Notes under the pieces: generated by a model
Database searches by the model: none
Seen by the model: the letters and a program-made list of their open reading frames with translations, nothing else
Told to the model about the DNA's origin: nothing
From: Roseiarcus sp049509635
GTDB taxonomy: Bacteria > Pseudomonadota > Alphaproteobacteria > Rhizobiales > Beijerinckiaceae
Assembly (NCBI GenBank): GCA_049509635.1
Contig: JBEKZS010000124.1
Coordinates: 1 to 13,354, forward strand
Length of the DNA stretch: 13,354 bases
Reading direction: 5' to 3'
Translations under genes and position numbers: made by a program
Shown: positions 1 through 7,849 of the stretch, piece after piece
Layout: each line of letters opens with the position of its first letter
How positions within the stretch are numbered: position 1 is the first letter of the stretch

Positions 1-542
1 TTCGAGCGCCCCGGAAGCGGGGGGGCACCGGGGTTAAAAAAAGTTTCGACTCTCTCGCAAACCCTTGAAATCCAACGGACTGCCTTGCAACCGGGAAATA
101 GAAAGTTCCAAAGATTTCCAAAAATTTCCGCCGGCATCCGGGCCCGGGCGACGCGGTAGGATGGCGGGCCGATTACGGCGATGGGCTTGGCGGCGCCGTT
201 CGGCTTTGTTCTATCGCTAACGCTGCCGGGGCCCTTCGAGCGCCCCAAGAGCAAGGGCGGCTTGGGAGTTACCGACAGCGAGCCCATCGGCAGCAGCGCG
301 GTGGCATGCGTGATGACCGGATTAAACGTATATTCGGTTCGGTCCACGCCGTCAGGCGAAGTTGCCGTCCCAATTTGGATGCTGTTCCCGAACGGGAAGC
401 CGGCGAACAGGATAACGTAACCGTCGCCGTTGTTTACGTCGACTGGATCGAAAACGCGCGTTGCGTCAAATCCAGTGCCGGAGAATTGAAGGAGCCTCCC
501 ATGTGTTGTGGCTACAACATCTCCCTGGAACGGCTCTGGCAT
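1..542 (-). CDS. Hypothetical protein, 3' end beyond the left edge
   Basis: A minus-strand frame opens at ATG 542-540 and has no stop down to position 1. An in-frame TAA lies about 30 bases upstream of the ATG, so this is the only ATG start for the frame. The first ~100 residues read like a folded secreted or beta-rich protein, with stretches such as GTGFDATRVFDPVDVNNGDG and GYVILFAGFPFGNSIQIGTA. After a PKPPLLLGRSKGPG segment the composition becomes less protein-like, so the true gene may be damaged or end differently. I do not recognise a family. A run of nine G sits four bases before the ATG, in place of a normal ribosome binding site. A TTGACA lies further upstream. Function unknown; coding status is moderately supported by frame length and amino-acid composition only. 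Confidence 0.4.
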   Translation of the reverse strand, partial: MPEPFQGDVVATTHGRLLQFSGTGFDATRVFDPVDVNNGDGYVILFAGFPFGNSIQIGTATSPDGVDRTEYTFNPVITHATALLPMGSLSVTPKPPLLLGRSKGPGSVSDRTKPNGAAKPIAVIGPPSYRVARARMPAEIFGNLWNFLFPGCKAVRWISRVCERVETFFNPGAPPLPGRS

Positions 543-546
543 TTCG

Positions 547-555
547 CCCCCCCCC
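547..555. repeat. Nine-base C/G homopolymer upstream of the 542 start
   Basis: Nine consecutive C on the plus strand (G on the coding minus strand) end four bases before the ATG at 542. The tract lies where a Shine-Dalgarno would sit. Another ATG, at 567-565, precedes it in a different frame. Losing one base or gaining two would put that ATG in frame with the downstream coding region. Tracts of this kind can be slippage-prone. Confidence 0.5.
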
Positions 556-577
556 GGAAAGTTCCATTTTTAACCCG

Positions 578-606
578 AGTGAATTTCTATTTTGTGGTCC
601 TGTCAA
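578..606 (-). promoter_or_regulatory. Possible sigma70-type promoter for the left-edge minus-strand frame
   Basis: On the minus strand a perfect TTGACA occupies 606-601. After 17 bases a weak -10 candidate, TTCACT, lies at 583-578. Transcription would start near 571 and give a leader of about 30 bases before the ATG at 542. The -10 matches the consensus at only three of six positions, so this is tentative. Confidence 0.2.
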
Positions 607-699
607 GGATGACCCGTCCCGGACCCACGGCTCGGCAGTCAGGTTAGCGACGATTTTCGCTCGACGCTCGAGCGTGATTGTCTGGGCGGCCTGATTCGT

Positions 700-1160
700 T
701 TGAGGAACGGCCTATGGCCATCGCTTCGAGGCCGGCCACGTCGGCAATCTGCGCCGCCAGGAGAAGATCCCGTGCTTCGGACCGAGCGACGCGCGAGCGA
801 CGCGACCGCCGAAGGCGAACCGCTGACGATCAAGAACGCGGCGGCCACGCTCGGCGTAGCCGCCTCGACCCTGCATCGCTTGCTCAACGCCGGATTTCTC
901 CCGGCGAGCGACCGACGCCCGGCGCTCCGTGGCGCATTCGCGTGACCGAGGAGGTCAAGTCGCGGTTCCATGGCGACCCCGGCGAGAACTTCCTACCCAT
1001 GCGCGAGGCGATGAAGGCGCTCGCCGTCTCGCGCCCGTCCGTGTGGCAACGAGTCACGCACGGCAAACTCGACGCGGTCCACGTCAGGCGCGGGAAGCAG
1101 AAGGGACTCCAAATCAAAGAGGTAGTCCGGCAAGGTGAACTCTTCGATCGAAGATCATGA
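700..1160 (+). pseudogene. C-terminal remnant of a recombinase-like helix-turn-helix protein, frameshifted
   Basis: Two adjacent plus-strand frames give one continuous protein if a single base is corrected near 900-910. The first contains GEPLTIKNAAATLGVAASTL and HRLLNAGFLP; the second continues GERPTPGAPWRIRVTEEV, then MREAMKALAVSRPSVWQRV and HVRRGKQKGLQIK, ending QGELFDRRS at the TGA 1158-1160. Two helix-turn-helix-like segments followed by a basic tail resemble the C-terminal part of large site-specific recombinases common in rhizobia and relatives (from memory of that family, not a search). No catalytic domain is visible upstream, and the sequence before about 810 does not look conserved. 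It is therefore a truncated, frameshifted remnant, probably of a mobile element. The family assignment is moderate; the broken state is clear. Confidence 0.5.
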
Positions 1161-1262
1161 ACAAGGGGGCATTATGAAACGGTGTACAAGGACAGCATGC
1201 TCCTTGAGCTTCTCGTTTGGAACTGGAAGGCCGCGCGCGAAGCCGAACAGGCAGCGGCATGA
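1161..1262 (+). pseudogene. Short unrecognised coding scrap before the UPF0149-like remnant
   Basis: An open stretch of 33 codons directly follows the stop of the recombinase remnant. It contains YKDSMLLELLVWNWKAAREA and ends at TGA 1260-1262. That stop overlaps ATG 1259 of the next gene as ATGA, an arrangement typical of co-translated genes. ATG 1197 is the only internal ATG start. It could be a tiny gene or the 3' end of a lost one. No function can be given. Confidence 0.25.
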
Positions 1263-1893
1263 CGATGGGGAAGAGGAGAAGGCCGCAAAAGCCGACTGAG
1301 CCCGCCAGGACGATGGCCGATTACCCCATGTCCTTCAACCAGCTTGGTCTTTGGATGAGCGAACGGACAAAGTCGACGACTCTTTGTCATCCCCAGGGCG
1401 ACGTCCCTCTGGGTGCTCCACGGGGTCCTCGTCGCGGGGCTGGTCTCGATGATGCCGGAGGATTGGGTATGCGCGCTGCTCGGCGTCGATCCCGACGACG
1501 TCAACCACGATATGCAGAGCTTCTTCCCGATCGCCGCCACCCACATGCAACACAATGCGATCGTCAAAACGCTCGCCACGAAGACTGAGAGCTCGAACCC
1601 CTGTTGCTGAGCGGGGTCGACGGCGAGACGGACGCGTGGCCCTGGCGGACGGGTCTTTACGGCGTCATGAGGCTCTATTGACTCGCATGGCCGCGCTAGT
1701 CGAGCCCGAGCGCCAGAGAACGCGCTCTGCTGCTGCCGATCCTGGCGCACCGCGTCGACCCGGCCGCCCCGTTCTCCACGCCCGACGCGGTGGCGCCGAG
1801 GCGCCGAAGCGCCGAAACGCCGAAGCGCCGTGCTTCCCGCAGGACGCCTGGCGCGACATTCCGGCCATCATAGAATCCTTACGCCAGTCTTAG
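1259..1893 (+). pseudogene. Decayed UPF0149/YecA-like protein gene
   Basis: Pieces of one protein are scattered over all three plus-strand frames in the correct order. MADYPMSFNQLGLWMSERTK comes first, then VLHGVLVAGLVSMMPEDWV and CALLGVDPDDV, and QHNAIVKTLATKTES. Next are EPLLLSGVDGETDAWPW and GLYGVMRLY followed by an in-frame TGA at 1679-1681 where Trp would fit. LAWPR, LVEPERQ, LLPILAHRVDPA and finally DAWRDIPAIIESLRQS reach the TAG at 1891-1893. The HG(F/V)L opening, the P-x-x-W motif, the central HN-I-x-x-L and the W-x-x-G-x-Y-x-x-M-R-L region resemble UPF0149/YecA-type proteins of unknown role. At least five frame changes plus a nonsense codon rule out a functional product. A short run of near-identical 9-base GCCGAAGCG-type units lies near 1795-1830. 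Confidence 0.5.
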
Positions 1894-2172
1894 ATGCCCA
1901 CGCGCTTCAACCGAGGCGGATAGCCGGGTGGGTCAAGCAGGCGCGGGTGTCCTCGTGCCGCTTACTTTCAAGAGGGCGCCTGACAAAGGAGCTTCGTCGC
2001 ACTTTAGAACAGGATGCGACGATCCAGCGTTGTCAGATTCATGAGGCGTGTTGTTTTGTGGAACTGACGAACCCGCGAGCTTGATCGCCGCACGGCGCTC
2101 GGGCGGCTACGACGTTGGTTTCCGCCATGATACGAATCCGAAATGCCCGGCCGAGCCCCTGTCCCAGCGCGG
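1894..2172. other. Gene-poor gap between the remnants and the secretion operon
   Basis: No convincing gene. On the minus strand, 45 bases past the end of the HlyD-like gene, ATG 2127-2125 opens a 29-codon frame (MAETNVVAARAPCG...) that stops at 2041-2039. It has no good ribosome binding site and may be the stump of a third, lost operon gene. No clear hairpin terminator was seen after the operon. Confidence 0.3.
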
Positions 2173-3708
2173 TCACCGCTCCTTCAGGGATTCCGAGGCG
2201 AGCTTGGCGAGCGGGGACAGCAGATAGTCGATGACGCGCCGGCTGTCGGTCTTGATCTCGACCGACACCGTCATGCCGGGCGTCAGCGGCATGTCGGCGT
2301 CGCCGATCCTCATCGAAGACTGGTCGATCGCGATGGTCACGGGGAAGACGAAGCTCTCGGGCTGGCCCGGCGCGCTGGCCGGAGCGGAGGCGCCGCTGGC
2401 GGCGGCCGTGGCGTTGGCCATGGCGCGCTTGGCCGCCGGTTCGTCGATCGCCTCGGTCGCGATTCCGATCACCTTGCCGTTCAACGCGCCAAAGCGCGTG
2501 AACGGGAACGCGTCGACCTTGATCACCGCGGTTTGGCCGAGCTTGACGAAGCCGATGTCGAGATTGGCGACCAGCGCCTCGACCCTCAGCGCGCCGCCGC
2601 TCGGCGTCACCATCATGAGTTGCTGACCCGTCGTGACGACCTGACCGACGGTGGTCACCGCCAGTTGCTGCGCGACGCCGTCGATCGGCGAGACCAGTCT
2701 GGTGCGCGCCAGCCGCGCCGCCGCCTTGACAAGCGATTGCCGCGCCTCGTCGGCCTTGCGCGCGGCATCGGCGCGCTTGTTCTCGTTGTCGGCGACGAAT
2801 TGCGAAAGCGCCTTCGTCTTCTGGCTCTCCAGCTCGCCGATCGCGGCGTCGGTCTCGATCAGCTGGCCCTGGTCGGAGGCGAGCTGCGACTGCGACTTCT
2901 CCAGCTCCTCCTTGGCGTCGTAGAGATTGATCTTGGTGCCGACCTTGAGGTCGATCGCCTCCTGGCGCGTGCCGACGCGCTGGGTCAGCGTTTCGATCAA
3001 GGTGTCCTGGAAGGCGATGCTCATGCGCAGGCGCTGCCGCGTCGCCTGCTTCTGCGCGGTCTGCTTGTCGAGGTTGTTCAGCGCGTCGGCGAGCTGGCCC
3101 AGGTCCGCCGTCAACACGGCGCGCTCGCGCAGGCGAAACACTTCCGGGATCGACGGGTCCCACGCGATGTCCCGGTCGGCATGGGCGACGGCGGCGTCCA
3201 GCGTGGCGCGGGCGGAGCTCGCCGCGTCCGGGAGGTCGGGGCCTTCGGGCGCGTCCTGGACGAGCTGCGCAGTCTGCACCGCGTAGCGCCTGCGGGCGAT
3301 TTCCGCCAGGCCCGCGTTCATGGCGTCGCGCGCCGCGCCCTCGTCGGCGGCCGCCTCGGCGGGATCGAGTTCGAACAGCGGATCGCCCGCCTTCACAGGT
3401 TCGCCGTTCTCGACGTGGATCGCCGCGATCTTGCCCGGGTCGAGCGGCTGAATGATTTTCGCGTGGCCGGCGGTCTCGATCTTGCCCGGCGCGACGGCGT
3501 GCACGTCGAGATGGCCGAAGAACGACCAGACCAGCGCGGCGGCGACGAAGGCGCAGATCGTCAGCATCAGGGCGACCGGCAGCGGCGCGGGCGGCGTCTC
3601 CAGGATTTCGAGCGCGGCGGGCAGGAATTCGCGGTCGCGGCCCAGAACGGCCGAGGCGAGGGGCGGCGGCGGCCGGATCGGCTTGGGCGGAACGGTCCTC
3701 TGGTTCAT
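2173..3708 (-). CDS. HlyD-family membrane fusion protein of a type I secretion system
   Basis: 511 residues, typical of the family. This periplasmic adaptor links the inner-membrane ABC exporter to a TolC-type outer-membrane channel. There is a short Pro-rich cytoplasmic N-terminus and one membrane helix at about 43-64. The first half of a lipoyl-like domain (residues 72-118) carries HAKIIQPLDPGKIAAIHVEN and GEPVKAGDPLFELDP. A long coiled coil spans about 200-335, the second lipoyl half (LVSPIDGVAQQLAV, VGQVVTTGQQLMMV) about 338-368, and a beta-barrel/C-terminal region ends LTPGMTVSVEIKTDSRRVID. A low-complexity Ala/Ser/Pro insert at about 421-450 interrupts the C-terminal barrel. The ATG overlaps the stop of the upstream ABC gene as ATGA, so translation is probably coupled. 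No outer-membrane channel gene is in the window. Exact substrate unknown; family assignment is firm. Confidence 0.93.
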   Translation of the reverse strand: MNQRTVPPKPIRPPPPLASAVLGRDREFLPAALEILETPPAPLPVALMLTICAFVAAALVWSFFGHLDVHAVAPGKIETAGHAKIIQPLDPGKIAAIHVENGEPVKAGDPLFELDPAEAAADEGAARDAMNAGLAEIARRRYAVQTAQLVQDAPEGPDLPDAASSARATLDAAVAHADRDIAWDPSIPEVFRLRERAVLTADLGQLADALNNLDKQTAQKQATRQRLRMSIAFQDTLIETLTQRVGTRQEAIDLKVGTKINLYDAKEELEKSQSQLASDQGQLIETDAAIGELESQKTKALSQFVADNENKRADAARKADEARQSLVKAAARLARTRLVSPIDGVAQQLAVTTVGQVVTTGQQLMMVTPSGGALRVEALVANLDIGFVKLGQTAVIKVDAFPFTRFGALNGKVIGIATEAIDEPAAKRAMANATAAASGASAPASAPGQPESFVFPVTIAIDQSSMRIGDADMPLTPGMTVSVEIKTDSRRVIDYLLSPLAKLASESLKER

Positions 3709-5888
3709 CGGGTCGCTCGCTCCTGGTCGGATTGCAGCGCCCACAGCCGCGCGTAAAGCCCGCCCTCGCGCGCCAGCAATTCGTCGTGACTTCCGATCTC
3801 GACGATTTCGCCGCGGTGCATCCCGACGATCCGCGTGCACGGCCGCACCGCGGCGAGCCGATGCGCGATGATCAGCACCGTGCGCCCGCGGGTGATCGCG
3901 CGCATGTTGTCCTGGATGATGCGTTCGCTCTCGTAGTCGAGCGCCGAGGTCGCCTCGTCGAGAATGAGGATGCGCGGATTGGTCACCAGCGCCCGCGCGA
4001 TGGCGATGCGCTGGCGCTGGCCGCCCGAGAGGTTCGCGCCGCGCTCCTCGATCATCGTGTCGTAGCCCTGCGGCAGCAGCGCGATGAATTCGTCGGCGCC
4101 CGCGAGCTTGGCCGCCTGCATCACCATGACCCTCGGCGTCGCGGGATCGCCCAGCGCGATGTTCTCGTGAATGGTGCGGTTGAACAGGATGTTCTCCTGC
4201 AGGACGACGCCGATCTGCCGGCGCAGCCAGCCCGGATCGAGTTGGGCGATGTCGACGCCGTCGAGCATGACCTGACCCGTGTGCGGACTGTACAGGCGCT
4301 GGATCGCCTTGGTCAGGCTCGACTTGCCCGATCCGGACTGTCCGACGATGCCGATCACCTCGCCCGCCTGAATCGACAGATTGACGTTGCGCAGCGCGTC
4401 CGGCGCGTCGGGCCGGTAGCGCATCGTCAGGTTGCGCACCTCGATCGCGCCCTGGGGCGGCGGCAGGGTGAGCAGGTTCTGCGGGACCGGTTCGGTCGGC
4501 GCGTTGAGGATGTCGCCGAGCCGCGCCACCGAAACCTGCACCTGCTGGAAGTCCTGCCAGAGCTGCGAAAGCCTGAGGATCGGCTGCACGACCTGGCTGG
4601 CGATCATGTTGAAGGCGATGAGTTCGCCCACCGTCATCGAGCCCTCGATCACCGCTTGCGCGCCAATGAAAAGAATGAGGGCGGTGGTGATCTTGGAGAC
4701 GTATTGGATCAGGTTCTGGCCGAGCGCGCCCAGGACGCCGGCGTCGAAGGAGGTGCGCACATAGGCGGCGAGCCGCTCCTCCCATTGCGATTGCATGATC
4801 GGCTCGACGCTCGCCGCCTTCAGCGTCTGCGCGCCGACGATCGACTCGACCAGAAATTGCTGCGAGCGCGCGCCGCGATTGAACTTCTCGTAGATGAGTT
4901 CGCGCAAGCCGGGTCGGATCAGCGCCGCGATGAGGATGTAGATGGGGATCGAGCCGAGCACGACGAGCGTCAGCCGCGGCGAATAGATGAACATCACCAC
5001 GAAGAACACGATCGTGAACACCAGATCGAGCGCCGAGGTCAGGCCCTGGCCGGTCAGGAAGCCGCGGATCGTCTCGAGCTCGCGCACGCGCGCGACCGTC
5101 TGCCCGGCCGGGCGGGTTTCGAAATAGGCGAGCGGCAGCCGGAACAGGTGATGAAACAGGCGCCGCCCCAGCTCCACGTCGATGCGGTTGGTGGTGTGGC
5201 TGAGCGTGTAGGTGCGCAGGAATTGCAGGATCGTCTCGAACAGGCCGAGCGTGACCATGCCGACGATCAGCACGATCAACGTCGACATGCCCTTGTGCAC
5301 CAGCACCTTGTCGACGACGAGCTGGAAGAAGATCGGCGTGATCAGCGCGAACAATTGCACGAACAGCGAGGCGACGGCGACCTGGATCAGCGGTTTGCGA
5401 TAGCGCAGGATCGAGGGCAGGAACCAGCGGAATCCGAAGCTGTTGGGATCGACCCCGGCGCCGCCGAGGCGACGCGCGACCAGGACGATCCTGCCATCGG
5501 ACACCTCGCGCGCCTCCTCGAGCGAGAGCTCGCGGGCGGAGCGGTTGATCGGGTCGATCAGGCGCACCCGCCCCTTGGTCGCGCCCACGCCCAGGACGAC
5601 GAAGCCGCCGTCGTTCAGCGCCATCAGCGCGGGATAGGGGATCGCGCCCAGCCTCTCGGCGCTGACGCCCTCGAGAATGCGCGATTTCAACGCCAGCAGG
5701 TTCGCCCCGCGCATGAGGTCCTCGGCGTCGGCCGTCCGCCCGGTCAGCGCCAGCTGGTGGCGCAACTGCGCGGGATCGGCGGCGATCCGGTAATAGCCGG
5801 CGATCAGCGCGAGCCCGGCCAGACCGCAATCCACGGATTGGGCCGGGGGCTGAACCGACGCTTCTGGCTTCGTCGACACGTCCGTCAT
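3705..5888 (-). CDS. Type I secretion ABC transporter (HlyB-like, C39-like domain + membrane domain + ATPase)
   Basis: 727 residues, the usual HlyB/LapB-type length. Domains in order: a C39 peptidase-like domain at about 15-135; a six-helix ABC exporter membrane domain at about 160-450; and an ATPase domain at about 480-720. Motifs are Walker A GQSGSGKS (516-523), Q-loop Gln564, signature LSGGQ (620-624), Walker B ILILDE (640-645) and H-loop His676. The C39-like domain keeps the DCG cysteine (Cys21), but Gly95 in NDGGFVVL stands where proteolytic members carry the catalytic His. It is therefore probably a binding rather than a cleaving domain, and the substrate should carry a C-terminal signal. 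I chose ATG 5888 because the C39-like domain then begins about 15 residues in. ATG 5966 would add 26 residues, and neither start has a strong ribosome binding site. It overlaps the HlyD gene by four bases. Confidence 0.93.
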   Translation of the reverse strand: MTDVSTKPEASVQPPAQSVDCGLAGLALIAGYYRIAADPAQLRHQLALTGRTADAEDLMRGANLLALKSRILEGVSAERLGAIPYPALMALNDGGFVVLGVGATKGRVRLIDPINRSARELSLEEAREVSDGRIVLVARRLGGAGVDPNSFGFRWFLPSILRYRKPLIQVAVASLFVQLFALITPIFFQLVVDKVLVHKGMSTLIVLIVGMVTLGLFETILQFLRTYTLSHTTNRIDVELGRRLFHHLFRLPLAYFETRPAGQTVARVRELETIRGFLTGQGLTSALDLVFTIVFFVVMFIYSPRLTLVVLGSIPIYILIAALIRPGLRELIYEKFNRGARSQQFLVESIVGAQTLKAASVEPIMQSQWEERLAAYVRTSFDAGVLGALGQNLIQYVSKITTALILFIGAQAVIEGSMTVGELIAFNMIASQVVQPILRLSQLWQDFQQVQVSVARLGDILNAPTEPVPQNLLTLPPPQGAIEVRNLTMRYRPDAPDALRNVNLSIQAGEVIGIVGQSGSGKSSLTKAIQRLYSPHTGQVMLDGVDIAQLDPGWLRRQIGVVLQENILFNRTIHENIALGDPATPRVMVMQAAKLAGADEFIALLPQGYDTMIEERGANLSGGQRQRIAIARALVTNPRILILDEATSALDYESERIIQDNMRAITRGRTVLIIAHRLAAVRPCTRIVGMHRGEIVEIGSHDELLAREGGLYARLWALQSDQERATR

Positions 5889-6341
5889 GCAAGGCTCGCT
5901 CTTGGCCGGGGTCCCGGCGCCTCTCGACGATCGCTTCGAGCGGCGACCGACGATCGTCTGCGACATGCTAGGTCTTGCTGATATCCTGCGACAAAATGGT
6001 CTTCCGCGATGCGGCCTCTGGATGCAGCGGCCGCGATCGGCCTGGTTTGAACGAGCGAACACCCTGGGATTTGTCGTGTGGGCGAGGATGGTCCATTGCG
6101 GCGCGTCCATACTCAAAGCCGCTGAGATCGCGGGGGAAAAAACCACTCTATGCCCACTGGGACGGTTCGAACAACCCCTGGCCCTGCGCTCGCGGCCGGC
6201 CTCACGCCGCACCGTCGCGTCAGGCGCCTCGGGTCGCGGACCATTCCAGAACGGGCCCTTAGGAATCGCGCGGCCCTCGGCTTCGGCGGAGGTCTCGAAG
6301 GCCTTGGGGCGGCGCGCGCCTGCCGGGTTCGGCGCAAGCGC
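5889..6341. other. Spacer between sulfotransferase and ABC transporter genes
   Basis: 453 bases with no gene I can support. Open frames on both strands here are Arg/Pro-rich and look like by-products of high GC. A promoter for the secretion operon would lie here. The best minus-strand candidate is TTGTCG at about 5994-5989, with TAGCAT 18 bases later and overlapping the alternative ATG 5966. It is weak. I saw no obvious terminator hairpin for the sulfotransferase gene and no small Tyr-containing peptide gene. Confidence 0.3.
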
Positions 6342-7325
6342 TCAAGGTTGCGTCGGCGCACCGCAATCCAGCGGTAGATAGCCGAAGCGCTGCATCATTG
6401 GCGCATGCGACTTGATGATCGAGGCGATCTGGGCGCGCGTCAGGACTTCGCGCCACTGCCCGGATTTGCCGGCTCGGAAGAACTTTTCCGCTTTTTGCGG
6501 CCGTTCGACAAAGCCGTTGCGCGCTTCCTGCGCGGCCAGGGCCTGGAAAGAGGAATTGGCGATGGCGCCGCGAAGTTGCGCCGGCGTCGGCTCGATCCGC
6601 AGAAAGGCCGCGGCGCGCGAAAAGTGCCTTTCGGGCGACCGGAGCAGATCCTCATAGCGCAAGATCAGCACAGGCCGATCGGGAACCGACATCCAGCTTG
6701 CGACGTGGAAGCTCCAACTCGACATGAATTCATAGACGACCGTCTCGGTCGCTAGACTGACCGCGCTGCGATCAGCCATGTGGCCGATGATCCGATCGAT
6801 CGAGAGATCGCAGTGATGCGCGTAGGAAATCGCGATATCGAGGGGATTGCGGACGATGCAGATCGCCGCCAGCGTCATCTCCATGTTGACGGTCGGAAAG
6901 CCCTCGACATTGGCGACGCAATTGTGCGTCTTGATGAAAAACGGGCCGGCGCGGCGTTCGGCCAGACGCATATGGATCGCGGCGCGGGCGCGGGCGATTT
7001 CAGCGCGGCTGGCCTGCGCCGCCGGCTTGCCGAGAACGCGATCGAAATGCGCGGCGCCGATCTCCCAATCGGTGCGCTCGTTGAGCTTGTTGATGTCCTG
7101 CGGGCCAATTCTGGCGCCCGCTTCGCGTCCCTCCGCGCGGCGGCGCGTCTCCCGCAAGAGATTGTGGATGAAAATCCGCAACCAGGTGTTGCCGGATTTG
7201 GGATAGGAGGCGATCCAGATACCTTTTTGCACTTTGCGACGAGGACCCTGTTCCAAACGGGCCACCGACGCCCTCACGGCCGCGCCGGCGGGGTGCGGCG
7301 CGACCTTCGCAATATCTGACCGCAC
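6342..7325 (-). CDS. PAPS-dependent sulfotransferase (Sulfotransfer_1 type)
   Basis: 327 residues, the usual size for cytosolic-type sulfotransferases, which move sulfate from PAPS to a hydroxyl or amine acceptor. The 5'-phosphosulfate loop SYPKSGNTWLR is at 40-50. A Lys-Thr-His (132-134) fits the catalytic His. The 3'-phosphate-binding strand and helix IVRNPLDIAISYAHH is at 157-171 (Arg159, Ser167). The late RAGKSGQW (284-291) matches the KGxxGxW-type PAPS motif. The GTG start at 7325 has AAGGG six bases upstream. There is no signal peptide or membrane helix, so it is cytoplasmic. The acceptor cannot be read from sequence. It lies on the same strand, upstream of the type I secretion genes, with a 453-bp gap, so co-transcription is possible but not shown. 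Family is firm; a link to secretion is inference. Confidence 0.88.
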   Translation of the reverse strand: MRSDIAKVAPHPAGAAVRASVARLEQGPRRKVQKGIWIASYPKSGNTWLRIFIHNLLRETRRRAEGREAGARIGPQDINKLNERTDWEIGAAHFDRVLGKPAAQASRAEIARARAAIHMRLAERRAGPFFIKTHNCVANVEGFPTVNMEMTLAAICIVRNPLDIAISYAHHCDLSIDRIIGHMADRSAVSLATETVVYEFMSSWSFHVASWMSVPDRPVLILRYEDLLRSPERHFSRAAAFLRIEPTPAQLRGAIANSSFQALAAQEARNGFVERPQKAEKFFRAGKSGQWREVLTRAQIASIIKSHAPMMQRFGYLPLDCGAPTQP

Positions 7326-7849
7326 TCGGCGCCCTTGTCGAGCGGTTTACGTCCCGCGAGGCCTCGGCGGCCGCGACCGGCGACGAAACCGGGTCATCGC
7401 GGCGCCTTTCAGCCCGCGCATCCCTTGGACAGAATTGCCGAATATTCGATTCGCCGGCTGAACGCCTCTTGCCAGACAGATTGGCTTTTGTTTCAATGCC
7501 GCAGTACGCAGGAAGTCGCCGACCCCGGTCGTCGCCTCGCTAGGCTCGACCCGTTTTGGGTCGGAGGCGCACGCGTGGACGGGGAGAGAGCGGCGTGCGA
7601 GGGGCAGGGCTTGTGGGGGCGTCGGATATGGAAGGTCATTGCGGGTCGACCGCATTCCCGGTGATCTGGGGAAGGGGGCCGCGGGCGCCGCGGGTCGGCG
7701 GACATTTCGAGACAAGCGTGGGCGCGCACTCGCCGCCCGCCCGATAGCGCTTCGATAGGGCGACTTGCTCCCATGTCGCCATCATTCCCGCCATTCCCCG
7801 GGCTTTAGCGCCGAGCGGGTTGGTTCCCGCCAGATGCAAGGACGCCCCC
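7326..7849. other. Divergent intergenic region
   Basis: 524 bases between the minus-strand sulfotransferase and the plus-strand immunity-type genes. Promoters for both directions should be here, but no strong -35/-10 pair stands out. A small hairpin (stem GCGGG/CCCGC, six-base loop) at 7815-7830 lies 19 bases before the GTG at 7850. Short open frames in the region have biased, Arg/Pro/Gly-rich compositions and I do not regard them as genes. Confidence 0.35.

Noticed and set aside
663..674. Perfect 12-base palindrome ACGCTCGAGCGT
   Set aside because: Isolated and expected occasionally in GC-rich DNA; no gene start or second copy nearby to make it an operator.
2143..3756. Long open plus-strand frame opposite the HlyD-like gene
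   Set aside because: Arg/Gly/Asp-rich composition with no recognisable domain; it mirrors the codon structure of the real minus-strand gene.
3709..5892. Extension of the HlyD frame upstream through the ABC gene to give 1239 codons
   Set aside because: The upstream part is Arg/Ala-rich nonsense in another frame of the ABC gene; the HlyD-like protein starts naturally at ATG 3708.
3732..5981. Plus-strand frame of 749 codons opposite the ABC transporter
   Set aside because: Dominated by Arg, Asp, Gln and His runs typical of antisense readings of high-GC genes; the minus strand carries all ABC motifs.
6013..6381. Open frames on both strands in the sulfotransferase-ABC spacer
   Set aside because: Arg/Pro-rich, mutually overlapping and without start signals or recognisable motifs.
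7815..7830. GCGGG/CCCGC hairpin considered as a terminator or operator
   Set aside because: Five-base stem without a following T run, just upstream of a start codon; too small to call.
7326..7849. Search for a RaxX-like small tyrosine-containing substrate peptide near the sulfotransferase
   Set aside because: Short frames here have no Tyr-containing, leader-like peptide with a plausible ribosome binding site.
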